From: Apostichopus japonicus
Taxonomy: Eukaryota > Echinodermata > Holothuroidea > Aspidochirotida > Stichopodidae
DNA length: 64,000 bases
Reading direction: 5' to 3'
NCBI RefSeq assembly: GCF_037975245.1
Contig: NC_092576.1
Coordinates: 28,438,611-28,502,610 of the forward strand
The position numbers and the translations under genes were made by a program. Positions within the stretch are counted from its first letter, which is position 1, and every line of letters starts with the position of its first letter. This document shows, piece by piece, positions 36,001-50,365 of this stretch. A model generated the notes under the pieces. That model saw only the letters and a program-made list of their open reading frames with translations, searched no databases and was not told where the DNA came from.

Positions 36001-39000
36001 AACAAACGCATGCTACATGATATACCAGTGTGTTTTCAAATGTTAACTTCATCTACAGATTGTTCAGTGATAACTCCATTACGGAGCTACCAGAAGATTT
36101 GTTTGCATCGACACCACTGGTGACAACCATGTTAGTATCAAATGATAAGCAGAGCACATTTTATGTCGTTCCTTATAGTAAGCACAGAAGAGAAACGTCG
36201 GGTGACAAACATTTCCTTTCAAACCGCTTTAAGAAAATGAATGTATGTCATGTATATCAACGTTAACATTATGTGTCCTTCATATAAACATTTTTTTTTT
36301 AATTTGATGGGTTTCTATTTGATACGAAATTACCAAATGCAATATATTAGTTAATGTTATCTCTTCCAATTTTCATAGACTATTTGAAATTAGGCTTCGT
36401 TATAAAGTACTCACTCTGAATATTTCTTTGTTCACTTTTTTTTTTATTTACAACTAAGACCTTTATAATTACCATTACGATATATGTATCCAAAATACTT
36501 TGAGATTGTGACTAAAACTGATGGAAAAATTTTAATCATTATCACTTTTTAATAAACCTGATCTAACTGGGCTCTTCTATAAACTATAAATATGTTTTAC
36601 CTATGTATGATGTGGAGAATGCCTTTGTAAAATGGTAAATTATGTGAAGGCATAGTTATATATGAATAGCAAGCGGAGGTAGGTAATGTAACGATATTGA
36701 CTTTTCTCTGACAGAAAAGACCAAATACAATCTTAATAACCATATTAAATATATTTTCCAACCTTCACCGTTGTTTGCGTACCAAGATATTTCAGTACAC
36801 ATGTAGTTCTGGAGATTATTTCGGGGTGGGGGGAAGGGGTTCCCATTCTTGAACATATAAAGTCAATCAATTCCATCTGTCTTCTATTTCAGTGATTTTG
36901 GTCGAAATAACCTTACCAAACTATCACAAAACACATTTCAGACACCACGAGACCTTTCCAAGTTGTAAGTTTTCATAAAAAATATGACGAGTTCATTCTA
37001 TTCTACATTTATTTCATAGAATCTTGTTATAATGATTTTCAAGGCTGGAATGCTTAACAGTTTATCAGACCATAGCAGTGTCAAACTTTAAACATTTTTA
37101 AACGTGTGTTACTTTCTAGCAGTATTGTTTCAAGTAAGTTTATCAAAGCAGAGTACTTTCGAGAACTTGAGAACCAGAGTACTTAGTACATGTGTACGAG
37201 TATTATGTTTAGGATACGAGAAATGGGACCATAACCCGATTATAGTACTTTAAAATCAGAGTACCGAGTAGAAGTATTTTTTCATCCGACTGCTTTTCCA
37301 GTAATTCTCGAAAGTTTTGATTTATTAAATACGAAAGAACCTTTTGATTTTAGCTGTTACCGAGATAATGATCATATCATAGTTGGACGCAAAAACGTAT
37401 GCTGGGATTATGTTGTAAATGTGGAGTTTACTAAACTTATCAAAAATTTTCTGATACTAAGATGACAAGTTGTCAGTTAAAAGCAACTTCCCTGACATAT
37501 ACGGGGAGTTTTAGACTAATAGTTGTACTCCAAGCATACTACATATAGTTCCGTACGTTTAACATCTAACACCAATCAAACATTCTTCATTTTCCACTTC
37601 CTACAGCTTAGTACGTGGTTATAAACTATCTGACTAGCCTACATGCCTGATACCGCTGGGGTACAGACGTATAAGTGCAGTACTTGCATAGAGTAATAGA
37701 ATGACGTATGAGTGCATAACTAACATAGAGTAATATATTGACGTATGAGTGTAGTACTTGCATAGGGTAATTGAATAGAGTACCACACGGATCGAAACAT
37801 AACTTAGCTTCCGTTGTAATATCAGTTTAATATAACTAGCTCTATTTGAAAATGTTCGTTAAATAATCGCCATGAACGAGTACTAACTGGCCTACTTTAA
37901 ATCGAGTACAAGTACGAGTTCTGAAACAGAGTAGTCTTCTTCATGTGCAAGCAAAAAAGCAAAAAGCACTCGAGTACTACGACACTGTTTTTATATTTCA
38001 ACTTGCAAAAAGAAACCTATGATAACTAGTGACACCAAGGTGTAGATGTTGTTATGTTATGTATTCTATGCAATTGTGTTTTCCGCTTCTTTTACAGACT
38101 ACTTTCAGGCAACAAAATTCGCAACCTTCCAAACAACCTGTTCCAAGGGTTGCACAAGCTTGAAACAATGTAAACAGAACTGAATTTTTAATCAATTTAA
38201 GTTCTTAGTCCAATGCTTGATTATTTGTGGGAATAGTCAAAGTGAGTGATTTGAATGCTTCAGGTGTAATAAATATTATGGGTTATGCAACAAATATGAA
38301 AAACAAAATTATTGTTCCATTTTGATCATCAATCATCTCCACCCTCCCCCCCCCCCCGATCAGATAAAATAGGAGGAATGGAGATAATAATCATCCATCT
38401 ATTTCTCACTTAGAAATACAAATGTCAGAATTGTTTTTTTGACAACATGTTTCCTTTAATAAGTTTTCTGACTGAATATTGAATATACGTGCGATTAAAA
38501 AATTACGAAAGTTTGTAGTTTACACCTAATTATTTTCTTTCGATTTTATATTCCGACCTTTTCTTTATTACACATATCTTTGTGTTTCCGACTTTAACCG
38601 GTTGACATGGAATTTAATCTTCTACATCGAACATTGTTATCAATCATTTCATTTTTTTTTCTATTTTAGAGCGTTGTTCAAAAATGATTTGACAGATTTA
38701 CCCTGCAATATGTTCACCGGCTTGACAAACCTTGGCAACTTGTAAGTGAAATTAGTTCCAAAGATCAAACCAATAAATCGTTACCACAATAATTTATATC
38801 ATTAAAGAACATTTAAGTCAATAACAATTAACAAAAACATATGTCCTGATTTTCGGATTGTCTGCGACTTAAATTTTGCGTTGTGTTATACAGAAACTAA
38901 GTGTTATTACGAATTTAAAATTTCCCGCTACTGAACAACCGTTTACCCTGACTTTGTATTATTATGACTTGTATGTTTTACTTACACTGTAAAGTCATTT

Positions 39001-42000
39001 AAAGGGCAACACATATTGTGGAAAATCACACCAATTCCCAAAATGAAAAACAAAAAAATAAGAGTTGCTTTTGATTCGACACTTTAAACATTTGAATGAT
39101 AATATAAAATGTATAAAATTGCAGTAATTTATCATGCTAGCTCTTATGATCTTACAGAATTCTTTTGGAGAATAATATCAAAGATGTATGTCCAAGTATT
39201 TTCCACAATTCGGTGAAACTCATGGAAATGTAAGTAAACATTGTAGCAGTTACATGATCAATGTTTCCTGTAAAGTGAGAGGTTTTATTTTCTTTCTTTG
39301 GAATGCTTAAGAATGCATTATGTATGCTAAAAATAGTTTTTAAGTTTGATATTGGTGCATTGCAAGATTCATAAATTTTACATAGACAAATATTTGAAAA
39401 GTATTTAAAAAATCGACTTCAGTGATACAATGCAACAAATAATCAAACTCAGTCATTCAAACAGATAGTATATGACAGAGATATTAGAAGTCCAGTTACT
39501 TCGAAAATATTGTATGTAGCACAGATATTAGAAGTTCAGTCACTTCATACAGATAGTATGTGGCAGAGATATAAGAAGTTCAGTCACTTCAAACAGATAT
39601 TATGTGGCAGAGATATTAGAAGTTCAGTCACTTCAACAGATAGTATGTGACAGAGATATTAGAAGTTCAGTCGTTTCAAACATATATTATGTGAAAGAGA
39701 TATTAGAAGTTCAGTCGCTTCATACAGATAGTATGTGGCAGAGATAGAAGAAATTAAGTCACTTCAAACAGATATTATGTGGCAGAGATATTAGAAGTTC
39801 AGTCACTTCAAACAGATAGCATGTGACAGAGATATTAGAAGTTCAGTCACTTCAAACATATATTATGTGACAGAGATATTAGAAGTTCAGTCACTTCAAA
39901 CATATATTATGTGGAAGATATATTAGAAGTTCAGTCACTTCAAACAGATATTATGTGGCAGAGATATTAGAAGTTCAGTCACTTCAAACAGATAGTATGT
40001 GACAGAGATATTAGAAGTTCAGTCACTTCAAACAGATAGTATGTGACAGAGATATGAGAAGTTCAGTCACTTCAAACAGATATTATGTGAAAGAGATATT
40101 AGAAGTTCAGTCACTTCATACAGATAGAATGTGGCAGAGATATAAGAAATTCAGTCACTTCAAACAGATAGTATGTGGCAGAGATATTAGAAGTTCAGTC
40201 ACTTCGAACAGATAGTATGTGGCAGAGATATTAAAAGTTCAGTCGCTTCTAACATATATTATGTGGCTAAGATATGAGAAGTTCAGTCACTTCAAACAGA
40301 TATTATGTGGCAGAGATATTAGAAGTTCAGTCACTTCAAACAGATAGTATGTGGCAGAGATATGAGAAGTTCAGTCACTTCAAACAGATAATATGTGGCA
40401 GAGATATTAGAAGTTCAGTCACTTCAAACAGATATTATGTGGCAGAGATATTAGAAGTTCAGTCACTTCAAACAGATAGTATGTGGCAGAGATATGAGAA
40501 GTTCAGTCGCTTCTAACATATATTATGTGGCTAAGGTATGAAAAGTTCAGTCACTTCAAACAGATATTATTTGGCAGAGATATTAGAAGTTCAGTCACTT
40601 CAAACAGATAGTATGTGGCAGAGATATGAGAAGTTCAGTCGCTTCTAACATATATTATGTGGCTAAGGTATGAAAAGTTCAGTCACTTCAAACAGATAAT
40701 ATGTGGCAGAGATATTAGAAGTTCAGTCACTTCAAACAGATATTATGTGGCAGAGATATTAGAAGTTCAGTCACTTCAAACAGATAGTATGTGGCAGAGA
40801 TATGAGAAGTTCAGTCGCTTCTAACATATATTATGTGGCTAAGGTATGAGAAGTTCAGTCACTTCAAACAGATATTATTTGGCAGAGATATTAGAAGTTC
40901 AGTCACTTCAAACAGATAATATGTGACAGCGATATTAGAAGTTCAGTCACTTCAAACAGATAGTATGTGGCAGAGATATTTGAAGTTCAGTCACTTCAAA
41001 CAGATAGTATGTGACAGAGATATTAGAAGTTCAGTCACTTCAAACATATAGTATGTGACAGAGATATTAGAAGTTCAGTCACTTCAAACATATAGTATGT
41101 GACAGAGATATTAGAAGTTCAGTCACTTCAAACAGATAATATGTGGCAGAGATATTAGAAGTTCAGTCACTTCAAACAGAAATTATGTGGCTAAGGTATG
41201 AGAAGTTCAGTTACTTCAAACAGATATTATTTGGCAGAGATATTATAAGTTCAGTCACTTCAAACAGATTGTATGTGACAGAGATATTAGAAGTTCAGTC
41301 ACTTCAAACAGATAGTATGTGGCAGAGATATTTGAAGTTCAGTCACTTCAAACATATAGTATGTGACAGAGATATTAGAAGTTCAGTCACTTCAAACAGA
41401 TAGTATGTGGCAGAGATATTTGAAGTTCAGTCACTTCAAACATATAGTATGTGACAGAGATATTAGAAGTTCAGTCACTTCAAACAGATATTATGTGGCA
41501 GAGATATTAGAAGTTCAAGGAGAAACTATTGTTAATGTTATCATCTGAATGACGTGTCACAGACGTCTTGCATCGTTTACCTGGCTACCATAGGCACAGA
41601 CATAAACCAATGACTAATTAGAGGTATGAATCCTTCAGCCTATAGCATATAACTGGATGTATTTGTTTGGCTTGGAGGGCCACTTTTTGATAGCAAATTG
41701 GTAAAAACGCAAGAAATATAGAGGACACTGATGTCGTTATACTTCCCCAAAAATGATGAAATCAAACTATAGCATAAAAGCAATACCAAGATACTTCAAG
41801 GCTATTTCATATATAGCGGCAGTGTTTATGTCTGCAATTTACTGTAAAGGGTTTCTCTGTTTTTGGCAAATAAAGTTGTTTTGTTCTAATGCGGTAAATG
41901 TTTTTGCTGGAAAGGAGGACAAATGATCCATTTTGCAAAAGTTTGGATCACTCATTATGTTCCTTTGATATTTCATTATCTGCATCAGAAGTTTGGCTTT

Positions 42001-45000
42001 AAACGAGATAAGACGCATACCACGAACTGCATTTTGGACAACACAACAGCTAAAAGGATTGTAAGTTACTCCAAATCTCTTTCTTAATTTTCTACTCACT
42101 CAACCTTCGGATGGTGGAAAATTGTAAACCAGAATAATGAGGCTTTTGCCTGGTCACCACAAATGATGGCATATTGTAATAATACCAGTATTTGTTCTGT
42201 ATTTGCAAGTTATGTTGGTAATTTGATTAAGAAACTTGTTTCGTGTCGCATGGATACTATTACTGGTGCTGTTGCTTAAGACAGAGTTGCCTAGAGTTGA
42301 CAAGAATGTAAAACAGAAATCGAGGAAAATATAGAAATCTCCATCTAATGAAACCACAAAACTACAAATTTAAAAAGAAAAGCACAACCTAGCAACCTCC
42401 ATACAGCACCACCCTTATGTAAAATTTAAAACATATCTCTCAATCGGTTGGATGTGTTTAATAGCTCGTCGCACATAATAAAGATGACTACGGGGTTTCT
42501 ATTTCAATCGGAACTTTGGTGACCGTTGTCCAAAGAATAATTTACATCTTAGACATTGACAACTTATGATACTCGAAACTTTGTCTCTTGTCAATGCCGT
42601 GAAACTATACAACGTTTTTACTTGTATAGCAACATTTTACGCCACTCCCGTACCGTTGATTGATCTGATTTGCTTCCCAGATAAAAAAAAAAAAAACATC
42701 TGACAGAAAAATCACTTTGACTTTCTTTCTTTCCTTTTCTTCTTTTACTTTGTAGATCTTTATCCCAAAACAATATCAAGGCAATTCCAGAAGGATTACT
42801 AGCTTACTTGCCGGATTTACAACGAGTGTAAGTTTCGTTTCGACCGTCACTTATTAGGACAACAGACATTTGGAAATCACCGTCTGTCTCTGTTTTAACA
42901 ACTTTTCTCTGCAAACACAAGTTGGATATTGTGAGATATCGCTGCATTCTGAACTCTTTCTGTCGTCTTTTTTTGTTTTGCTTTTCATTTCTCAACAGGG
43001 ATCTTTCACATAACGAATATGATGAGATACCTGCAGATGTGTTCTATAACACTACGAAACTTACGTCAATGTAGGTGATCACCTATTAAATAAATTTTCG
43101 TTATAAGACAATCAGTTGTTGTTATGCCTGACATATTTTCTTTTCTTCGTGGTTAACAACTAAGGTCGCCAATATGTTATGTGAAGTAAAGGTTAACTAA
43201 ATAAGTTAGACATTTGATGACAATGATTGCAAAAGTTATCAAGAACCAATTCCTAAATTGTCTTTTAATAAAACGAAAAAGAAGATGATAGTGAACTCCA
43301 AGCAATGTTGATGGCAAGTTGATCTTCATGTTATCATCTTCATTTTCGTTAATGTAGAAGCTTGATGGGAACCAATCTAAAGGACTTGCCTGCCAAATTA
43401 TTTGCAACAACATTCGATGTCATCACTTTGTGAGTACCCATTTTGCTTGCATATAAATTAGCAACGATTACAAATCACGCCTAATAAACTAATGACTGTT
43501 AATTTTGATGTATCGTATCATTTATTTCTCAATTATAGAAAACTATCAAGAAATCAATTGGAAGCTATTGGTGAAGAAACATTTTTCTCTGCTCCTATAA
43601 TGGAAAGCATGTAAGTTAAAATGTTCTTACAATCTCACTTTCTCTCTACTAGAGGTAATTTGTCAATGTGCATTTCACACTGCTCTAATTGTTACCCTGA
43701 AACATAACAGCAACAACTTGTTATTGTACTATCCTCTGGTGGTACACTTACGCAAACCAAACTTGCCACTGTCTTACCGAAAAGTATTGTTACATCTATT
43801 TGTATGTATGTTCCTCCAATCATGCTAACGTACTCAAAGCTGATGAAACATTTGAAAGAAGTGTTAACATTTAAAGGTAGTATTCACATTTAATAGTAGT
43901 GCTAACATTTGAAAGTATTGCTCACATTTGTAAGTGGTGTTCAGTTTCATTTGATGGTATTGTTTACATTTAAAATTGGTGTTAACACTTGAAAGTGGTG
44001 TTAAAATTTGAAAGTAGTGTCCACTTTTGGAAGTAGTGTAAACATTTGAAAGTAGTGTTAACAATTGAAAGAAGCGTTAACATTTGAAAAGAGTGTTAAC
44101 ATTTCAAAGTAGTGTTAACATTTCAAAGTATTGTTCACATTGAACACTTGAAAGTGGTGTTAACATTTGAAAGTAGTGTTAACATTTGGAAGTAGTGTTA
44201 ACATTTGAAAGTAGTGTTAACATTTGAAAGTAGTGTTAACATTAACAGTAGTGTTAGTTAGCTTATACAACATGGGTGTATCCATGATTGCAACAGAAGT
44301 ATATGAGTGACCGTTAGGTTGTTAAAGCCGACTCCCAAACAAAGGGGCAAATACCAATTTAGAGTCTGACGTGAAATGGTCCAATTTGTGGCATATTAAT
44401 GCAGTACATTAGGTCTATAACTAGTAATTGTATACACCCAAGGCCTAGCCTATAAGTATATTTTGATTGTTTATGTTGGGTTGAAAAGTACGGTGTGTTT
44501 ATCACACAAAGACACGTTGCGCACCTTTAACAATGATATTATGTTAAATTGATTTAACTAGAAACTGATATCATTCTAATCGACAGAGATTTATCTCACA
44601 ACAAGATCGAAACACTGCCGGCGAGAATATTCTCACATAATACGAAACTGGCTAATGTGTAAGTTATTAATAATGATAATTCAACTTTAGGAATACGTTT
44701 TTCTTATATTAATATAATCACGCTGTAGCGTAATACGTGAATTTAATGGTATATAAATGCCTAGATGAACATATTTCTTCTCTTGCATTCTTTCCCAAAA
44801 TAGTGATTTGTCTTATAATCGACTCACGAGTTTGCCTGGTAATTTATTTGAGTATAATCCCAGTCTTTTGAAACTGTAAGTTGAATTTCTTCATGTATTG
44901 TCAATATTTTGAAAATTCGTTTCAATAAATTTGAATGTTAATAAAGTATTTTATGTCTTTCCTTATTTACCTCGTAATTTCATTTCCTAACCTTTCCTCA

Positions 45001-48000
45001 ACAAAGAATAGCCTAACGTGAAGCTTAATTACTTATTACGCATTGAAACTCTGTCATTTAGTTTGTAATTTATTTTCATTGTATTTTGGCTTTCCTTTTT
45101 TTTTGGCTGTTGGTGCCGTCACCGCTTACTTCATCGACAATGAGTACGGTGTGCAATTTTAGCTGTTGAAAACTTCACTGGTGCTGTCGTTGTTGTTACT
45201 TTTCCGCTTATATTACTTTCTCTTAAGCCAATAATAAAACGATTTAACATAATTCAAACACAATATTTTATTTATCATTAAACTCCCCCCCCCCCCAGAA
45301 AAAAATAGTACGTTAAACATTTCTAAAATGTTTGGGTGTTTTTGTTTGTTCAAATTAAATAGTACGTCTACAGAAAGGTCACCAATTGTGTGTGGTAGCT
45401 TGAAATCTTCTAAAGAAGAAATACTTCTTTTATAGACAGAAGCAACATCATTTAGTTCATTTGTAAAAAAAAAAGTATTACACATTCATAAAATTGAGTT
45501 TATCAAACTTGGAATGATATTTTTGACAAGAAGATTATACATTTGGATTTTTTGTTTACAAATTTGGGTTGTTTTACATCATACTATTGCGATGATAACA
45601 TCTAGTAATTTAATGTGACTAAACGTTTAAATATAATTTCATGAATGTAACGACTTAAAAGGCAAGTGTCTTCTTCCGTCGATAGATACATTTTTGGAGC
45701 TTTAGATTTTAACCAACATTTTACTCATTACTTTGTATCCTTACAGTTTCAATTGAGATTTTATGCCAGTATGTGTTTTTATTTGTCAATACAGACAAGT
45801 AGCGAACAATCTACTGAGTGACCTGCCAGCTGGATTCTTTAATTGGACACCGAATCTCGAGTATCTGTGAGTATCGTTATTTTTCTTTAATTTTCCTAAA
45901 TCTTTAATGTTAAGGTTTCTTATTATTTACTTTTGAACAAAATCCGAGTTTATTTGAAAAAAAAAGCAATTTATATTTTATTCCTAAAGCAAACTTTTGA
46001 TTCAACTTTAAACGTTTTTATTTGGTTGAAAACGACGTTTCACTTAAATTTTTAGTCTATGGGCCTTTCTTTAACCACATTTTTAGTGCGTAGTACATAA
46101 AAGGTGACCATGTACATGTGGATGTAGAGTGAAATATATGTTACTCCTTCAGGTCATGTTAAAGAGGCTATGAAATGGATTTTTTCTTTATCATCTTATT
46201 GTGTAAACTCGTAGCTTTCCAATGATACTCAATTTGTTTTAAACGAAGCTTGCATCCTTGAGGAATAAACAATCAAAAATTTGAGGATAATAAACACTTT
46301 CTAAAAATGGTTGTATTTACGGAAATGCGGCGTGACGTCAGTCGAGGAACTTAGCTCTCTTCAGAGACGCTATGAGGATACACAACATTACACGGTTGCA
46401 GTGTTCCGTAGTAATTGAGATTTGGTGTTTGGTGTTTTGTTTTCACGTCAATTTATCTCGTAACTGGTAAATATGCCTAGCCGATATGTGGTATCAGGTT
46501 GCTCCAGCACAAGTAAAGACGGATTTCTACTGCCAGCTTTTCTAAAAGATGACAGAAATCGAAGAATTTGAACACGACTCGCTCAAACCACTACACATAA
46601 ACAACGTTACGAGTGCATGTAGGCCTATACTGTTGCCAAATTACTTGTTATGACAATATCCTAGGCCTCCTTGATAAAGCAAATGACATTTTTTTTATGG
46701 TTACCTAATGTTTTGCACAAATTTTAAAGCCAGTTGGTTTTAGAACAATCAATACTAGATCTGCAAGTTTTCTTTTGTGGTTAAACTGGCGTTGTGTTGT
46801 GATTTTACGTAACAGTTGGATGATACAATTACACGGGCTAGCCTGTTATACAACGTATATTGGTTATGTCTTAACCCCATGTTACCACTTATAGTACTAT
46901 AGGGTTGCCCTGTACAGAATGTCACATTTTCCTTGCACTGTAAGACACACTACGAAGTTAAGTAGCAGGATCATCGACATTCGAGATAATGTAAATCATA
47001 TGTTGGTCTTAATAACGGAGGTTTTGTTTATGCTCAACCGACCAGTTTTGGTGTAGGGTCGTCCAACCGTTCTTCTCGGGGACTTCGATCGGCAGTGAGG
47101 CGTCTCGGCCATCGGGATCGTTTTACAATTCCTCTGCAAGGGGCTCATTTGATAGGGAAAAACACCGATATTATCTTCATCACCCTCGAAAACTATTTCC
47201 TCCTCTTCTTCCTCACGAAAATAATTTTCGTCAAAGCTTACGAATGTCCTGAGAGGTAAAGTCTTATTTCCTCGGAATCAGAAGATTCTGGAGAAGACAT
47301 TTTCAATTGATGATACTAGTATTGTTGTTACATGTAGTAAACTGGATAACGCCGTATCGGTAAACAGCGGAGAGTCGCCTTTGGCTGAAATGATACTTTT
47401 GATTACGTTAGATGAACTGCGGTGGGCAGCTTTAATTTTTACGAGTGGCAGCTCGAGAGGTCTCTATGGAATACTTTGACACCGAATTTATGGCGTTTGA
47501 AGCCATATTTACGGAACGTTGTGTAATGGTGGTGTTGTAGTAATGTAGATAAACCATTCCAAGACATGAACATTTTTCATTTCATAACCTCTTTAAAGGG
47601 TTGTCTTTCTATTAATTAACTTCTTATCAATCTTTACTTCATAGTGAAACATTTGGGAAATAAAATTAACAAAAACATTTTTGTGTTTTGCCGACATCTT
47701 TATTTTTAAATTTGTTTGTTGGTTCTGTATATTTCTCTCTGTCTTATATTGGCTTACATGTTTATTTAAAAAAAATATTCAGCGAGCAGTTTATAACCGA
47801 TTTGTCAGCCGCATATTTTTCTAGATTCTATTCATCTTTGATTCGAAGTTACCAGTGGCATATCTTTCTATTATGGGACCAAATGCTTTCTATAACGTGT
47901 GTCCCACGACGTGTTCGTATATAAGTTGCGATTAACTTTGGGTAATAGTTAACCTATTAGTCAACTCGCAGTTACGTTCCACTAAATTCAGGATGTTTCT

Positions 48001-50316
48001 GCTAACATATTACTCACTTTTTACAAATTGTTCATCAGAGTTTTGTCTAACAACAAGTTAGACACCGTTCATCGAAGATATTTGAATGGCTTGAAACTTT
48101 CCTACCTGTGAGTACGGAATTGTATGTTTCTTCAAGTACCCTTTTCATGTATTCGCTGTCCACTATCGTTTAGCTATCACTATTTGAAAAGTCAGTTTCG
48201 TAAGAAAGAGAATTTTTCCCTAGTAAAGTTGACAGTTTTAAAGGTGCTGATTATAAAAAGAAAACATCAACAGTCAAAATAGCATAAAATTACCTACAAT
48301 GTAAACGTGATTACGTCTTTATCGATTTATTAAACTCTTTTTTCAGTAGTTGATTTTTACCCCTTAAATTGTTACATACATCGTTGATTATATTTTTCAC
48401 TTAGATCTCTCTCTGGGAATGCCATTTCACATTTACCGGTAGACTTGTTCAGCAATGTTTCCATCAGTTATTGTATGTAAGTTCGTTTCATTTTAAATCT
48501 CTTACTCCACCTCTCCCTCCACCTCTCTCTCTCTCTTTGTCCACCTCTCGCTCTCTTCGTAATGACGTCATAAACGACCGCAGTTAAAACATAAAGAGAG
48601 TGCAAGCAACCTTCTATCTCCAAGAACGGATAACTATATTCCGATATAATAGAACAAAACAACGGATTTATAATAAAAGAAATTTAACCTGTTAATTATG
48701 CTTGTACAATTGCTTATGTGATACGATTTGATTTCATTAGTAATCATTTGAGAACTAACCGATATGGATATTTTGGTCAGGCTAAAGTGCATTTTTTTTT
48801 GTTATTTCCTAGTAGACGAAAGTCACCCATTCTGCCCCACTATCCTAACCACCTTCGACCCACCCTTGCGGATAGCTGACATGATCGTTAACTTATTTAA
48901 TCCGCGAAGGTAAAGGATGGTGTTATAAGTTACGGTACTTTGAATTCAGCAATGCATAGGTTCAAGCTAAACTTTAACATGCCATAGAAATGCTGAACAA
49001 CTAAATAAATTTTACGTTCTAGTCTTTTGGAAAAAAATGCTAGTTGCGTGCATTTTTAACCATATTTAGTAATTAATAATCATTTATATAATTGGGCCGC
49101 TTCCAGGTGGCTTATCAGAACTACGATCTATCGCTTCGTAATTTATGATTTTATAGCTGTATTGATAAAGCATGGCTAACTGATAAAAATAATAAATAAC
49201 ATTTTTAATAAAACATTACATTTATATAGCTCCTAATACAAAGTAAGCGCTCAACAAAGGAACATCAAATCAAAGTAAGCTAACACTAATAAGGAAAAAA
49301 TAATCGATTAAGCTGTCATTACAAAATTTCAAGAGTGGGGGAATCACACGCCTAATTCAAAAATTTTTATGCGCTAAACAAAGGAAAATATGTAAAAATC
49401 AAACAAATGCTAAGAAGTGGAAAGAAAATTGCACCTCCCAACCCTATCAGACCCGCCAAATCCCTGTGATCCAAGAGTGATGTTATTGTGACATCAACTA
49501 CTCTCCTGAGATGAGGTTAATATTGCCTGTCATATGTGAACAATTAAAAATGTCATTACAGCATCCTTACTTCATCAATTCTTATCACACTCATTAATTA
49601 GTTAAAGAGACCCTGAGGTAATGAGACCGACGTCGAAACATTGAGTATAAATACCTCTGCTTCTCCACATTGTTACTAACTTGCCATATTGAACACTGTC
49701 TTAAATTGAGTTCCATGGAAACTTACATACCAATGGAATATATCTTGATATCACACACCCCTCACATAACCCCTTCCCCCAGCACACACATGCACCACCA
49801 CGCACATACAGCCTTCCATGGAGACATTGGGATCGTTTTCAACTTAGGACTAGCTAGCTCACTGACAGACATTTTTTTAATTGATTCTGAGAGTCTTTTG
49901 AAGCCAAGTTTAGGGCCATAACTTTCTTATTTCGTTTAAGGTTTAATATCAAGCACCAAATATCACACTAAGTTTGTAGGGAATTGTGTCCAGAATTCAT
50001 GAAAGAAAACTAATCTATTGCAAGATTTTTCTTCCCGTTTATTTTGCCTTTAGAGACCTAGCGAACAACAGTCTGACGGAAATACCATTGGGGTTATTTA
50101 ATTCATCGCTCAATAAACTCGGCACACAAATTTTGCTATTACAACGTAACAAACTGACTCGTGTGCAAAACGGAACATTTAATGGGTTAACTTCTTTGAG
50201 TACCATGTATGTAAAAATATTATCCTTACTATTATTTTTATCTTTGCTTAAGTATTCCAATCGCCTTTGAGCTGTTGTCTAGTTTTATTATTATTATTGT
50301 TATGATTATTATATTA

Positions 50317-50365
<49 letters not shown>

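Larger units (their letters stand above)
46163..47592. mobile_element. Kolobok-like DNA transposon relic (TTAA duplication)
   Basis: TTAA flanks both ends (46159-46162 and 47593-47596). The left end AGAGGCTATGAAATG matches the inverted right end AGAGGTTATGAAATG with one change. Inside, on the + strand, lies the start of a THAP zinc-finger protein. TTAA duplication plus THAP is the hallmark of the Kolobok superfamily; piggyBac shares TTAA but not THAP. At 1430 bp, with only short coding remnants, this is a non-autonomous, internally deleted copy. Confidence 0.75.

Noticed and set aside
39449-41517. Regularly repeated array that could suggest a CRISPR
   Set aside because: There are no unique spacers: whole 44-bp units repeat with point variants, in a eukaryotic intron.
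40274-41548. Open frames of 61-86 codons with repeated EILEVQSLQTDS peptides
   Set aside because: They follow the 44-bp minisatellite, whose length is not a multiple of three, so every frame is read in turn. There is no start, splice site or homologue.
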